NCBI RefSeq assembly: GCF_035046485.1
Contig: NC_085137.1
Location: 343,904,505-343,968,504, forward strand
Direction of reading: 5' to 3'
Origin: Aedes albopictus
Taxonomy: Eukaryota; Arthropoda; Insecta; Diptera; Culicidae
Length of the DNA: 64,000 nt
The notes under the pieces were generated by a model. It saw only the letters and a list, made by a program, of their open reading frames with translations. It was not told where the DNA came from and did no database searches. Each line of letters starts with the position of its first letter. Within the stretch, counting starts at the first letter, position 1. The translations under genes were made by a program, and so were the position numbers. Shown here piece by piece: positions 34,223 to 46,309 of this stretch.

Positions 34223-36560
34223 TATAGCAGTATTTGAGCTATATGAAAACAATGAGGTTTTAGAAATTCTACGATAGGTTCTTCTGGAATTTCCCTGACA
34301 ATTTCTCAATAATCCCTTAAGGTAAAGATATGACGAAGCCACAACTTGAATTTACAAGAGTACAAATCAGAAGAAGCAAATAACAGTCAACACTGACAAA
34401 TTGATCGTTTGGTTACCTGCTGGTGATCAATCGATCAAGTTTTCAGCGCAAGCAGTCATGTGGTTTTTTTTAGATTTATGATGTTGGAAATTCGTTGAGT
34501 GGCTTCGTTATACCTATCCTTGAAACTTTTTGGGGTGGGATTCCGAAAGCTAAATACGTGCTGATGAATACGTGCAAGAAAAATTTTGGTCGTCGATAGA
34601 AGTTCATGAGTTCCGTTTCATTGTTGAAACCAGTGTTATTGGTACGCAGTCACTTATTCGGTCGCATTGTGAACCAAAAAAGGTAAAAGCCATCCAACTA
34701 CATATTCAGGATTTTAGAGCAAACTTCTGATGTTTCAATATTTCTTTTTTATTTTAGATTTTTTTTTCAATTATTTATTTTTTATTCATTTTTTTTTTTC
34801 ATCAATCAATTCATCAATATTCAATTATTCAATTATTCAATATTCTTCGGCACATTCGAATGAAAATGAACAACTAACACCCAGTTTACGGTACATTTGA
34901 ACACCATAAGCCAAAAAATGAACTGTATAGTGTATGTATATTTATGTACAGTACTTGAATGAAAATGCAACCCACGACTGAACGCCTAAATGCCACTAAC
35001 CATAATCATCCAAACATTCGCTGAAGATTCCAACAGAGAAAAAAAGAATATGAGTGGAACAGCAGCATAAAATGGATTTCTGCAGTAATTATGCCATCAT
35101 AAATTAAATTACTTTGAAGAAGAACACTGACATGGCAGCAGCAGCAGCGGCATAAATTTTCAGGGAAGTGGGAGCCATTCGCCTTGGCCGGGTAACGAAC
35201 CACCGAACTTCAGCCAGTCAGTCATTCAAACACGCAGTAACCGCAACCGGAAGGTCGAAGGCAAGACGAAGTACCAAGTGGAACTTGGCAACGGGGGCGA
35301 AGAAGACGCTCACAAATATCTCTTGTGCCGGCGAAAGCTTGGAAGAGCATTCTACGCTCCCAACAAGGGGGGGCACGGGTTAGGTTCTTCGCCTAGGGTG
35401 GAAGTTGTACACTGAGCAACAAACCATCCAGCAACAACCAGCAGCAGATTTCGCGCGCCACAGCGGAGAAAATGAAATGAATTCATAATAGCAAAAGCGG
35501 GGTAGAATATTTTAGATTTTTCATTAGAGGAAAATTTTACCCGAAAGCGCACCCCGCTCAGGAATGCCTTTTGTGCCATACCAACTGTGCGGCGATGAGC
35601 GGCGAAACTGAATTGAAACAATGTTGTTGTAAGTAACTTTGATAAGCACACCACCATCACCGACCGGCTTGGGATTAAGCCAGGGATTGAGCTATACGCA
35701 TACACACAGATCGGTTTGTGGGGGAATGCAAGATGAATGTCCATTAAAAAGATATTTTGGAAATCTGAAGGTTAAGTTTGTCTAAAGCTATCTGGTGTAT
35801 TGATTCAATTCCTTTTCCTTGTCAGATAAATGGCTCAACTCAGTTCTGTCTATAATCCATTTTGGACATTTTCAAAAATAAAAAGCAAATAAAGTCCAAG
35901 AAGCATATTCCGACGTTGAATCAAAACAGGTTTTTTTTAAGAATCGCAGTTGTAACAACTAGCGTGGCCAGCTGCTCCTTTTTTACTCGTTCTTCGACAC
36001 AAACACGAGAAAGAGAAGGGTGGAAGAGGTGGAACTTGCGACGAACCAGTACGAAGAAAAAAGCAGAAGGAAGTGTATTCCATCACAAAGAACAACTTTG
36101 TAGAACACTCGAAAAATCCTAAAAATCTATAGAAAAAATATATCAGAAAACCTATTACAAGCGGTCATCCACAAACAATGACACATAACTCTTTATGAGT
36201 TGAGCAAATAATGTAATAGTTTGTTAGGCAAACTTCCCACTAATACTTTTTTCTCCAACTTTGTAGAACACATCAAAACTATATCTTCATTTTTGAGAAA
36301 ATTTAATTCCTATCGCACTTTTAGGTGTATTGATCATCAAGGTGAAAATTCCAAAATAAAGAGTTAAGTATATAGAACAAACACTTCTAAGACATCATAT
36401 CTCTAAATTCAATATTTTAAGCCGCAAAAAAGGATTATGCATGCGAACCCCAGTATACAGTATGTAGCAGATTCCTCATAAGATTATGTCCGAAAATCCG
36501 AACGTCCGGAACTGGTTCCGTAGCGGCGGCATGCCCATAGCACAGAGCGATCATTTTATG
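34223..36560. other. Mostly single-copy-looking DNA
   Basis: No gene supported. Includes an AT/T-rich stretch (34740-34860) and a GC-balanced segment at 35150-35740 whose opposing frames (35168-35383, 35352-35744) have no recognisable domain. The latter segment could hold an untranslated exon or regulatory sequence. Confidence 0.4.
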
Positions 36561-36566
36561 GCCAAA

Positions 36567-36785
36567 TGGGCTACGTGGCCGTGCGGTTAGCGGCGTCAGT
36601 CGTCTAGGCGTTTCGTAAGCCTCGGAGTGCGGGTTCGATTCCCGCTCCAGTCAGGGAAAACTTTCCGTCAAACGAAAAATTCTCAATTGGGCCACTGGGT
36701 GTTATTGTGTGTTGTCCGTTGTCTCGTGTTAGTAATGTTCAGTCTGTGCAGCCTCTAGCTGAAGGCGATGTAGTGTCTTTTTTTA
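36567..36785 (+). mobile_element. tRNA-derived SINE (Feilai-type, family 1)
   Basis: A-box region GTGGCCGTGCGGTTAGCG, B box GGTTCGATTCC (36632-36642), body CCGCTCCAGTCAGGGAAAA and GGGCCACTGGGTGTTATTGT, and a T/A-rich end. The best preserved copy of this family in the window. Confidence 0.85.
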
Positions 36786-36817
36786 CATTTTACAATACAA
36801 ATTTTAGAACCAAAATA

Positions 36818-37737
36818 GAGTAAAGTGGGGCAAAAGTTCGAGTGGGGCAAGAGTTTCTTTTGAAGTTTTTGAGCTTAATTCAAATTATACCTTTCGGGTG
36901 TCAAGGTTGTTCAAAGCCTTTTTGAAAAAGAATCTTTCACTCCAAAAATTAAGAAAATTGATCAATATTTCGAAAAGTTATGACAAAATGTTGGTTTTTG
37001 ATCAAAAAATTGTAATATGCGATGGTCCTTCCAATGCATGGAATGGAATTGTAATGAATTCGAGTTCGATATTTTATTTTGGGGCGTAACTAGGTATATT
37101 TTGAAAATGCTTTAGCATGTATAACTTCTTGCAAAAAATATTTGGAAATCATATTTTACACATAGTGGGGCAAAAGTTCGAATTGTGGGGCAAGAGTTCG
37201 AGTCATGTGGCAACTTTAGGTAAAACCCTAAAATTCTGCAAAATGTACATATTATCTCTTAAAATGAAGGAATCAGTGCGAAAGTTCGATCAAAGTAGAA
37301 AAAAATGTTGTATTTTCTGAATTTGGCGTAAAACTACTAATTTTTGGCGAAGTAAATTTAACCCTGGTTTGGGTAAAATCCAGATCGAACTTTGAAGTGT
37401 ATTCCAGTTTTAACATCAAATATTAATTGGTTTTAGGTATTCCAATTACCAAGTGTCGAAATAGTGTGCTACGTACGGTTAGCGAAATACCACAAACACT
37501 AGATTCGAACTTTTGCCCCAGTGGGGGGGCAAGAGTTCGAATTAGACACACACATACAAAAAGTGTTGTAACTCAAAATTGAAAAGACATTTGGCGTAAC
37601 TTTGTTCAGCAAAATTTTAGCTCATGGATGGTGGAATCACCACACGGTATTCATTTATTTATACCTGCTTCGATTTCTTGAAAAAAAAAATTAAATTTCA
37701 ACTAACTCAAGGGTCGAAGTTTAACTCCACCTTACTC
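36818..37737 (+). mobile_element. TA-element of the GTGGGGCAAAAGTTCGA family, copy 1 (920 bp)
   Basis: Begins GAGTAAAGTGGGGCAAAAGT after TA (36816-36817) and ends with the degenerate complement CTCCACCTTACTC before TA (37738-37739). The end motif GTGGGGCAAAAGTTCGA recurs inside (about 37167, 37185, and inverted around 37510). No transposase. The inverse copy is 44113-45059. Confidence 0.85.
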
Positions 37738-37865
37738 TATGTGTGAGATTCAATAAAATTTCCAAAACATACCCTCGTGGCAAGGCATTTCTCAATACTC
37801 AGAATGGGGGGAGGGATCAGGGGGGGATGCCACACCCAGTTATTGGAAGACCAACTAACCGCATT

Positions 37866-37950
37866 TAACCCATATCCGCCCAGCGTCCTGTTTATAGGAC
37901 AGATGCCCCGAACGCCCAGCGTCCAATAAATAGGACAGTCCTTTTGATGT
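37866..37950. repeat. Short tandem repeat, CGCCCAGCGTCC unit
   Basis: CGCCCAGCGTCCTGTTTATA and CGCCCAGCGTCCAATAAATA, each followed by GGACAG, occur about 40 bp apart. TTAACCCATATC upstream suggests a TTAA element end but no partner was found. Confidence 0.6.
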
Positions 37951-38194
37951 GAATATCTCCAGAATTATGCAAAATTTTAGAATACTTTCTTCAGAGAAGA
38001 TGGTCTCCACACCCATACCTTGCTCATAGTGGACAATATAGTTTGTGACTGGTTCACTAGGTGGCGTAAACGATGCTGCAAAGATTACATATTGTCACGA
38101 TCTATGAGCTTCATTTCCAATGCGAAAATAATTTGTTTCCCTGGAATCTTTACAATAATTAATGATTTATAGTTCATTTCTTCGGCAGAGTTGT

Positions 38195-38325
38195 TTATCA
38201 ATACATACAAAAGTCAATGTTTGTATGATTGTATGTTTATATGCTTGTTTGTTTATATGTTTGTATGTTTGTCTATTTGTATGTTGATATGTATGTACGT
38301 ATGTATATATGTATCAATGTACCGC
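38195..38325. repeat. Low-complexity (TATG/TTTG)n tract
   Basis: Alternating GTATGTTT, TTTATATG and GTATGTAC words; the C/F-rich ORF at 38191-38382 is produced by it. Confidence 0.85.
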
Positions 38326-38379
38326 CATAACTCTGGGATGCGTCAAGAAATTTCAATCAAATTTGGCATACACATTCCT

Positions 38380-39625
38380 TAGGATGTGGTCGTGATAGTA
38401 GGGTTATTGGAATTCAAGATGGCGGCTTAGGCTCCAAGATGGCGGTCTAAATTCCAGAATATATGCTTTTTTACGGCAATGCTGCTTCGGATACTATGCA
38501 ATATGGGTATCTATTAGAGTGGGTCAACGTTGTATGGAGAAACTTTAAATTTGATCGTATCAACCCGGAACAAAGCTTCTTCAATCTATATTAGCGTCTA
38601 AAACAACTGTGCAAAATTTGGGAGCGATAGCTTGCGTCCCCGTATTCCGCATTGCGGTTGAAATTTGTATTGAATTTAGTATGGGAAAACGTACTTTTTT
38701 GCATTTTTCTCATAAATTGAAATTTTTCGTCTAAAACAATGCAACTAATGACGTTGAAGAATAGCCTAGGATATGCCGAAAAAGTTTGCCGAAGACCGCA
38801 AAGTGATCCGACGCTTGTGGGAAAAGTTATTCGCCTGGTAACTTAGGCTAAAAATTGAGATTTTATTATTGATATTATTCCTTTACATGTTAAACGTTAA
38901 GCACCATCGGGCAATCTGTACGTTATAATTTTTTTCACAAGTGTCGGATCACTTTGCAGTCTTCGGCAAAGTTTTTTGCCATATCCTAGGCTATACTTCA
39001 ACGTCATTAGTCGGATTGTTTTAGACGAAAAATTTCAATTTATGAGAAAAATGTAAAAAAGCACGTTTTCCCATACTAAATTCCATACAAATTTCAATCG
39101 CAATGCGGAATACGGGGAAGCAACCAATCGCTCCCAAATTTTGCACAGTTGCTTCGGACGCTAAAAGGAATCGAAAAAGCTTTGTTCCGAAAAATCGACT
39201 TTGTTGACCCAGTCTAGTATCTATCGATCGGGCATCATAAGTAGAACTTAAAAATGAATATCCGACGCCATTTTGAATTCCAATATGGTGGACCATATCC
39301 AAGATGGCGACCATGGAATGGTAGTTTGATCTATAATACCATGCAATATGGGTATCTATCGATCGGGCTTGATGAGTAGAAGTCAAAAATCGATATTTAA
39401 CGCCATTTTTAAATCCAAGATGGCGGACCATATCCAAGATGGCGGCCACGGAATGAGAGTTTGGGCTATGATACCATGCAATATGGGTATCTATTGATCG
39501 GGCATCATGAGTAGAAATCAAAAATCGATATTTGACCCTATTTTTACATCCAATATGGCGGACCATATCCAAGATGGCAGCCATGAAATGGTAGTTTGAT
39601 ACCATGCAATAATGGGTATCTATCA
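38380..39625. repeat. 135-bp minisatellite, interrupted by a foldback MITE
   Basis: GGGTATCTAT landmarks at about 39218, 39353 and 39488 are exactly 135 bp apart, and a last one follows after 129 bp. Units contain two AAGATGGCGG motifs. A more diverged part lies at 38380-38516, left of the MITE, showing that the MITE split the array. As 135 is divisible by three, the array yields the minus-strand frame at 39021-39626 with three near-identical 45-residue blocks; this is an artefact. Confidence 0.85.
38517..39214. mobile_element. Foldback MITE, GTGGGTCAAC family (698 bp)
   Basis: Ends GAGTGGGTCAAC and complement GACTGGGTCAAC, TA at 38515-38516 and 39215-39216. The inverted arms run about 310 bp each with roughly 90% match (for example CAAAATTTGGGAGCGAT and AAGTGATCCGAC occur in both). 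No ORF. Related to 30334-30480 and to the host of the RTE insertion at 48793-52770. Confidence 0.85.
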
Positions 39626-40080
39626 CGGGAGTGCTATGGTGATCTGATTTTGTTGCCGCTTATCATGCGCAACCAGAGCTCACTAATACCAACATTCACT
39701 CAATACAGCAGCCGGAGGAAATAAGGAAAAACGCACTTTGACGAATAATGTTTGCGTGTTTGCGAAAAGACGTGTTGTGTGTCTTTTCACAAACAATTCC
39801 CACTCTCTATAGAAACTTCACCTAAACATTGACACTCTCAAATCGAAAATTATCAAATATGCCCCTTTTTCATGATCAACATTTTTATGAGATCTAATGT
39901 GATGCAAGCGTTTTGCACCAATATCCCTCGTAAAAAGGTAAACATTCAAATTTCATGACTGTGTTGGTAAATATTTTGGCTGGAGCATAAATTTATGCTC
40001 CACGAAAGGAGGCACAATCCAGCCTGTCAAACTCCATAGTGAAAAAATAGGATGCCGTCCCCTTGGTACCTATCGATCAG
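39626..40080. other. Unassigned sequence
   Basis: No gene or terminal repeats recognised. Confidence 0.35.
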
Positions 40081-40084
40081 ACTT

Positions 40085-40450
40085 GATGAGTATGGTAGGG
40101 TAGTGAGTAGGGTAAACGGTGGAGAAGGCGGTCTGGTAGAGGGTTTGGGTGAAGGATACAGTAAAGGGAGTGGAGTAGAAGGTTAGGGTAGAGGATAGGA
40201 TAGACGGTAGGGAAGTGGGTAGGATAGAGAGTAGGGTTGAGGGTTGGAAAACAGGTCAAGATAGAGAGTAGGGTAGGCGGTACAATTAAACACAATATAG
40301 ACTAGAGGGTACGGTAAAGGATTATGCAGTGATTATGGTGGAGTATAGGGTATGGCAGATGGTAGGGTAGAAGGTTATGATAGAGCGTAGGGTAGAGGGT
40401 TGGAATAGAGGGCAAAGAAGACAGTAAGGTAGAAGCAAGAGAGTGGGGTG
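40085..40450. repeat. Degenerate GGGTAGA-type low-complexity tract
   Basis: Imperfect AGGGTAGAGGGT words at intervals of around 8-10 bases on the purine-rich plus strand. Minus-strand ORF 40077-40295 (PTL/YPT repeats) is an artefact of it. It is not a TTAGGG telomeric array. Confidence 0.8.
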
Positions 40451-40479
40451 AAGAACTGAGATGAGATGAGATGAGCTGA

Positions 40480-41160
40480 GGTTTTTTTAGATACCTTCAG
40501 GAATTCTTTCCAGGATTTCTTCAGGCATTCAGAATCTTCCCAGGTTTATTCCCAGGATTCCTTCAGATATTGCTTCCGAGATTGCTGTACGGATTGCTCC
40601 GGAGTTCTATTCAGGTATTTTTACAGGGGTTGCTTTGGAAAATCCTGCAAAGATTCTTTTAGTTATTCTTTCCTGCATTCCTTCAGGGATTTGTGCTGGA
40701 GTTCTCAGCTTCTGACCGGCAGGACCAGAAGTCATCAGGAATCATGATTATCTCTCTAAGGATTCCATCAGGTATTCTTTACAGGATTCCATCACGAAAA
40801 ACTTCAGAGATTTCTGCCAGAATTGCTTTAGAAAATCCTGAAAGGCTTCTATCAGAAATTTTAACCACCGTTCTTTCATGGATTTCTGCTGGAATTACTT
40901 CACAGATTCATTTTAGTATAGTTTCAAAGTGTTCTGTCGAAACATATTCAGAGAATCCTAATGGAATTCTTTCTACGAGCCGGGATCTTTGCTTGGAATT
41001 TATACAGAATTCCTCCCGGGATTTCTCCTGTGATTATTTCAGAGATTCCTATCAAGCTTTCAGCTGAGATTACCTCAGAATTCTACCAGATATGCCTCTC
41101 CGAATTCCTTCAGTATATCCTCTCGGGATTCCTTCAGGGATTTCTACCGGGAATGTTCTT
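40480..41160. repeat. Well-preserved 12-bp tandem repeat tract
   Basis: Best example of the 12-base period: from 40497 on, words like CTTCAGGGATTC align every 12 bases with few indels. The frames at 40693-41067 and 40961-41197 are due to the period. Confidence 0.8.
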
Positions 41161-41394
41161 ACCCCCAGCGTTATGTTTTTCAGACTTTTGTACGTAATTC
41201 TATATTGCAATTGGTAGACCGAATAAAATTGAATTTTTGGGTGGTTTATCATTTTTCATGCAGCCGAAAGACATCTTTTCGATGTAACATTGATAGTGCC
41301 CAGATTAGCACCATAAAACCCACATATTGTTCACGAATAAAAAATCATGGAGTAGTACAAACATAAGTGGAGAGGCCGTGTAGAGTATATCTGG
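41161..41394. other. Unassigned sequence
   Basis: No gene recognised. Confidence 0.3.
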
Positions 41395-41570
41395 TTGAAA
41401 TTTTATATCAAAACATGGAATGATGATGAACCTGGGCGTGTTAGTGGAATGTACGCCTGTAAGTACGAGACACTGAAGACGACGTTATAGTTGAGGTCGA
41501 AATACGTATTTGCCAAAGGATACAAATTAAAAGGAACAGTATTTAACACGATTTTCTTTTTAAAACATGC
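41395..41570 (+). mobile_element. Decayed copy of the 63.2-kb palindrome arm
   Basis: Shares GAACCTGGGCGTGTTAG, CACTGAAGACGAC, TTGAGGTCGAAATACGTATT and CACGATTTTCTTTTT with the right arm at 63291-63413, with about 15-20% differences. Its hammerhead-like region (41468-41513) has mismatches in stems I and II. Confidence 0.75.
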
Positions 41571-42855
41571 AACATTTCTGAAAGTTTACGTATGGTGAGT
41601 ACGTAAAGAGAATTTGTGGGGTACTAAAGGAAAAACTCAATTACTTTATTAGAAATCATTATATGTGTAAAATCTAACTTCTACCGTATTTTAACGTTTG
41701 GTTATGCTACACATAGTGAGCACTCTTTATTTGAATCGTTACAAAAAAATAAATTTGAGAAATGTTGAACACTGCAGTCGAAACTACATGAAATTACAAG
41801 GAGCATGCATTGCATACTTTTAGGCGTTTATCGTGATATATTTCTGCCCCAATTTTTAAGTCCTTTTTCTGTTCTTTTTGAGTGGTTATCATCTCTCTCA
41901 CTTGTTTAGAGCTGTATTGTATCTATACGGATCAGAATATAACGATAGCGTAGAAGTTGTGCTAAAATAGAACTCGAGAGAATTATCAGATATTGAGGAC
42001 CTACAATGAAGAATTTTTTTGGAACTACACCATAGACTTCCATTTTTTTCGTCGAATCATGCTTATTTTATTGGAACTTGACCTTTGACAACAAATTTAT
42101 TTAAAGATTTGAATTGTGAGACACCTTGGGCGTTAACGGGTTAATTTAAAATTGGTTTAATTTTTTTTTGATTGTATGGTCTTTGAGTAGTAGCCGATTG
42201 AAAAAAGTAGTTCGTCTAGGACTTTTAAGGGTTCAAGAAAGTTCCTTTTCGGTATTTCGTTAAAAATCCTCCATATTTTTTTCCTTTGTCAGAAAGTTCA
42301 TAAAAAGTCATCCCTTTTTCTTCTTGAATGTCTCAAAAGTGGAGCTCTTCCAAAGTTTTTTTCCAAAATTTAGATGAAAATCTCTTTTGATTTTTTTTTT
42401 TAAGATTAATGAATAATTTAAATTTTGCCTGTGAGATTTAAAAAAAATCAGCAGCTACTCATCCTTTTGCCTTCCTTACTCTTGTTTGAGTATTTTTTAT
42501 CTTAAGAATCTCATTTAGATCAGTATTTGAAAAAAAGGATAAAGGTTTTAAAAACAAAAGTTTGGCATGCATTTCAATATGAATTCAAAATGTATGATTT
42601 TTTGACTTTTGCGAACAAACTTGAACTGAATATGTTTTTCATAAGCACTTCTTGGAGACCCATAACTATCCAGGATAGATTTTTGTGTAATTTGAAAGTT
42701 AAATATACTTTCGCAAAATTTTTCAACGAGTGATTTCCAAAATTCCTCCAACATTTTGAAGATGTTTAATAGATTGTTTTTGAAGGATTTAAGGTAGTTA
42801 ATTACGAAAACTAATGGGATTGATATGAGAAAAGATACATCCATTGTAAGATAAA
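41571..42855. other. AT-rich unassigned DNA
   Basis: No gene seen; open frames at 42527-42862 are AT-rich and lack domains. Confidence 0.35.
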
Positions 42856-42859
42856 CATA

Positions 42860-43439
42860 CACTTCCGTTCAAAAGTTTGGGGTCACCCCCTCAAGAACAT
42901 GTTATTTTTTTAGGCCCATATCTCCGCCAATTTGCGTCCGATTTCAAAACCCAAGGTTGAACTATATATGACGAAGATATCACCAAATCACTTTTCCATG
43001 TTTTACGAAAGTGACCCCAAACTTTTGGCCGATACATCATATTCAGGGGTGACCTCAAACTTTTGGTCGATGACATCAAGGATTAATTTACTTAATAACT
43101 TTTTTTCTAGATTTTTTAGCTAAGTTCTGTAAAAATCAGTTGAAAGTTAATAGAAAATGGGTCATATTATCGCTCTCATCTTAAAATTTGGTCGAGACAA
43201 CTTCCAGCGACACTGCCGTAAGTTTATATTCATTTTTTAGAAAATTTGGCAACTTTGGGTTAAGCTTACATACACAATTTTTTGAAAAAGTTTCTTTTAA
43301 ATCATGTTCAAAGTTTCTTTGACTTATTATCTTTTAAATGAAACCTAGGGTTTTGAAATCGGACGTAAATTGGCGGAGATATGGGCCTAAAAAATGACAT
43401 GTTCTTGAGGGGGTGACCCCAAACTTTTGAACGGGAGTG
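42860..43439. mobile_element. Tc1/mariner-type MITE (580 bp), related to 26282-28802
   Basis: Ends CACTTCCGTTCAAAAGTTTG and complement of CACTCCCGTTCAAAAGTTTG, followed by GGGTCACCCCCTCAAGAACA in both. TA at 42858-42859 and 43440-43441. Internal AAACTTTTGGCCGATACATCA matches the arms of the larger element. Contains essentially one long arm, so it is a deletion derivative. Confidence 0.9.
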
Positions 43440-43441
43440 TA

Positions 43442-44110
43442 TGCAACAGATTTTGAAGCATTAATTTCAAGACAATATTGAGGAATATGCAGAGAAATTA
43501 TTGGACTAAATCTAAGTACTTGCATCAACTTATGATTGATGAACAGTTTTGAGAAGCTTTTGATGTAATATTTCTAAACAAGAGAGAGCTCGGACAGAAA
43601 CACTTGGATAAATTATAATATTGTAGAAAGAATAAAACTATGAAAACCCACTTTTGCAAAATAAATGGTAGTTTACAGAAACAGGAGGATTTCGGGAGAA
43701 TAATCATACAACGTTGAGAGTAATGTATAGACTTTTTTTTTATTTATTTTGCTGATAAATTTCAAAAAGCACCAGAAACAATTTCTGTGTGTCCTTAAGA
43801 ACCATTTTCAGGATACAAACTTTGCATAGACTACAAGACCAGAACATGAAGCTTTATTATAATAATTTGTTGGAGATAGCATAGCATAGCATAGCCGACC
43901 GTACACATCCTGGGGTGGCTGTCGATAGAGACGTTTAATGCACCAGAAAAGTTGCCTGGGACTTGACAAACCTTTCATTTAACAAACTCTCGACACCTGG
44001 CCAGGTCCTTACGATCAGCGCTGATGGGGAGGAAATGTTGATTAGATATCTACTCAGAATATATCCAAGAACTTGGCCCACTTCATAGATATCTGGAGTT
44101 GGAAATTGGA
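43442..44110. other. Unassigned DNA with an (ATAGC)n start of a repeat
   Basis: Holds (ATAGC)4 at 43876-43895 followed by CGACCGTACACATCCTGGGG, which looks like the start of a dispersed repeat of unknown class. No gene. Confidence 0.4.
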
Positions 44111-44112
44111 TA

Positions 44113-45059
44113 CAGTAAGGTGGGGCAAAAGTTCGACCTTAGTTGATAAAGTAAGGTGGGGCAAAAGTTCGACCTTAGTTGATAATTCAACCTATTTCAA
44201 AAAATCGAAGCAGATAAAAATAAATAAATACCTTGTGGTGATTCTACCATCCATGAGCTAAAATTTTGCTGAACAAAGTTACGCCAAATGTCTGTTCAAT
44301 TTTGAGTTACAACACTTTTTGTATGAGTGTGTTTTATTCGAACTCTTGCCCCACCACTGGGGCAAAAGTTCGAATCTAGTGTTTGTGGAATTTCGCTAAC
44401 CGTAGCACACTATTTTGACACTTTGGTAATAGGAATACCTGAAACCACTTAATATTTGATGTTAGAACTGGAATACACTTTAAAATTCGATTTCGATTTT
44501 ACCCAAATCAGGGTTAAATTTACTACACCAAAAATTAGTAGTTTTTCGCCAAATTCAGAAAAAACAACATTTTTTTTTCAACTTTAATCGAATTTTCTCA
44601 CTAATTCCATCACTCTTAGAGATAATATGCACATTTTGCAGAATTTTAGGTTTCTACCTAAAGTTGCCACATGACTCGAACTTTTGCCCCACAATTCGAA
44701 CTTTTGCCCCACTATGTGTAAAATACGATTTCCAAATCTTTTTTGCAAAAAGTTATACATGCTAGAGCATCTTCAAAATATACCTAGTTACGCCCCAAAA
44801 TAAAATATCGAATTCGATTTCATTAAAATTCCATTCCATGCGTTGGAAGGGCCATCGCATGTTACAATTTTTTGATCAAAAACCAACATTTTGTCATAAC
44901 TTCTCGAAATATTGATCAATTTTCATAATTTTTGGAGTGAAAGACTCTTTTTCAAAAAGGGTTCGAACAACCTTGACACTCGAAAGAAATAATTATAATT
45001 GAGCTCAAAAACTTCAAAAGAAACTCTTGCCCCACTCGAACTTTTGCCCCACTTTACTC
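44113..45059 (-). mobile_element. TA-element of the GTGGGGCAAAAGTTCGA family, copy 2 (947 bp)
   Basis: Starts CAGTAAGGTGGGGCAAAAGT after TA (44111-44112), ends CCCCACTTTACTC before TA (45060-45061). Inverse of copy 1 at 36818-37737. The left 36 bp is duplicated in tandem (44115-44186). The end motif is present several times inside. Confidence 0.9.
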
Positions 45060-45061
45060 TA

Positions 45062-45779
45062 TGGTTTAATGGAGTGCTTTCCTAGGCGAAAAAGCGTATG
45101 AGAAATTGTAATGGTTTAACCATTTACCTGGTTACCACTGAAAAAGTAAACATATGCATTAAGCAAGTCGCACAGATTTCATAGGTAGTACAGCCTTAGA
45201 CCACAGTTAAGAGGATTGTCGGATACCAAAACACAAATATTGGAGACTTATCTCTGACTTCTTGACAAGACTGACACAATCCTTCAACGTTCAGACACAC
45301 AATTATTAGACAGCTTCGAATTAGTTATCTGCCCAATACGTCCTGGTTTCATCGTCATCTTAATGGCATATATTTGGGTTGATTGATTTTCCGGTTGAGA
45401 ATCTGAAATATTAGATAATATTAACCTTGATTATAATAATTCGTTGGAGATAACGTAAAAAAATTTCTCATGATAGTACAAAATATTTTCAAAAAAAAAA
45501 AAAAAACTTGCGCAAATTAATATTTTTATAGACAAAAAGCTTCTTGACTTTTTTTTAGATCATGGGCAGAAAAAAAACCTAGAACAGTTTTGAAAAATAA
45601 TAATTAGATATAATAGTAGAGGAAGTATTCCAAATTTCCTATAATGATCATTTCATGAATTCATTATTTAAAATACATGATAATTATTATAATACGGGAT
45701 AAGTTTAAGAACCGCTGACTTCGTATTAATCGTTATTTATGCGACTCCGCCCGTTTCCTGATTCATTACCAACAATTCA
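45062..45779. other. AT-rich unassigned DNA
   Basis: Nothing recognisable beyond a short poly(A) run at 45490-45507. Confidence 0.35.
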
Positions 45780-46240
45780 TGATATGCCTTCTTGAGATTT
45801 TTTTATTTCTGTTTTCATATTTAAAAATGATAGTTCTTGCCGGATTTAAGATTTTCAAAATTGAAGGAATATTTTTTATTGTATTTTTTAAAGTGTATTT
45901 TCAAGGTTTCCTGGAATGTATATCGGGAATTGTACCACAACATTCCTACTTTATTTTTGAAACATTTCCATTTTCTATGTCAAAAATTCTTTCAGAAGTT
46001 TGACCTACAGCTTCTCTAAAAAAAATGTCGAAAACTGCCTTTACAATTCCGAAACAAAATCTCAGATATTAAGAAAGATATTCTTCAGAATATCCCTAAG
46101 CAATACATTCAGAAAATTCAACATAATTCTGCAAAAATAAACACAGGATTATGTATTCAAAATATCATCAGAAAATTGTGTCAGAAAGCCAAACAGGAAT
46201 TTCGCCTAAAACTCTACTCATATTTTTTCCGGAGAAAAAA
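45780..46240. repeat. Strongly decayed 12-bp repeat tract
   Basis: AT-rich phrases such as TTTCCTGGAATGTATATC and AATATCCCTAAGCAATACAT at loose 12-base spacing. The frames at 45779-46019 belong to it. Confidence 0.4.
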
Positions 46241-46309
46241 ATAGCATGATCAAGTAAATTATGTTTTGTTACAACCGTTTAACTAGTATTTCTCTTTCTT
46301 TCTTTGCAG

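Noticed and set aside
39021..39626. 201-residue minus-strand ORF with three 45-residue repeats
   Set aside because: Produced by the 135-bp minisatellite and the adjoining MITE arm; no independent coding evidence.
40085..40450. Telomere-like repeat
   Set aside because: Words are GGGTAGA-like and irregular, not TTAGG or TTAGGG arrays.
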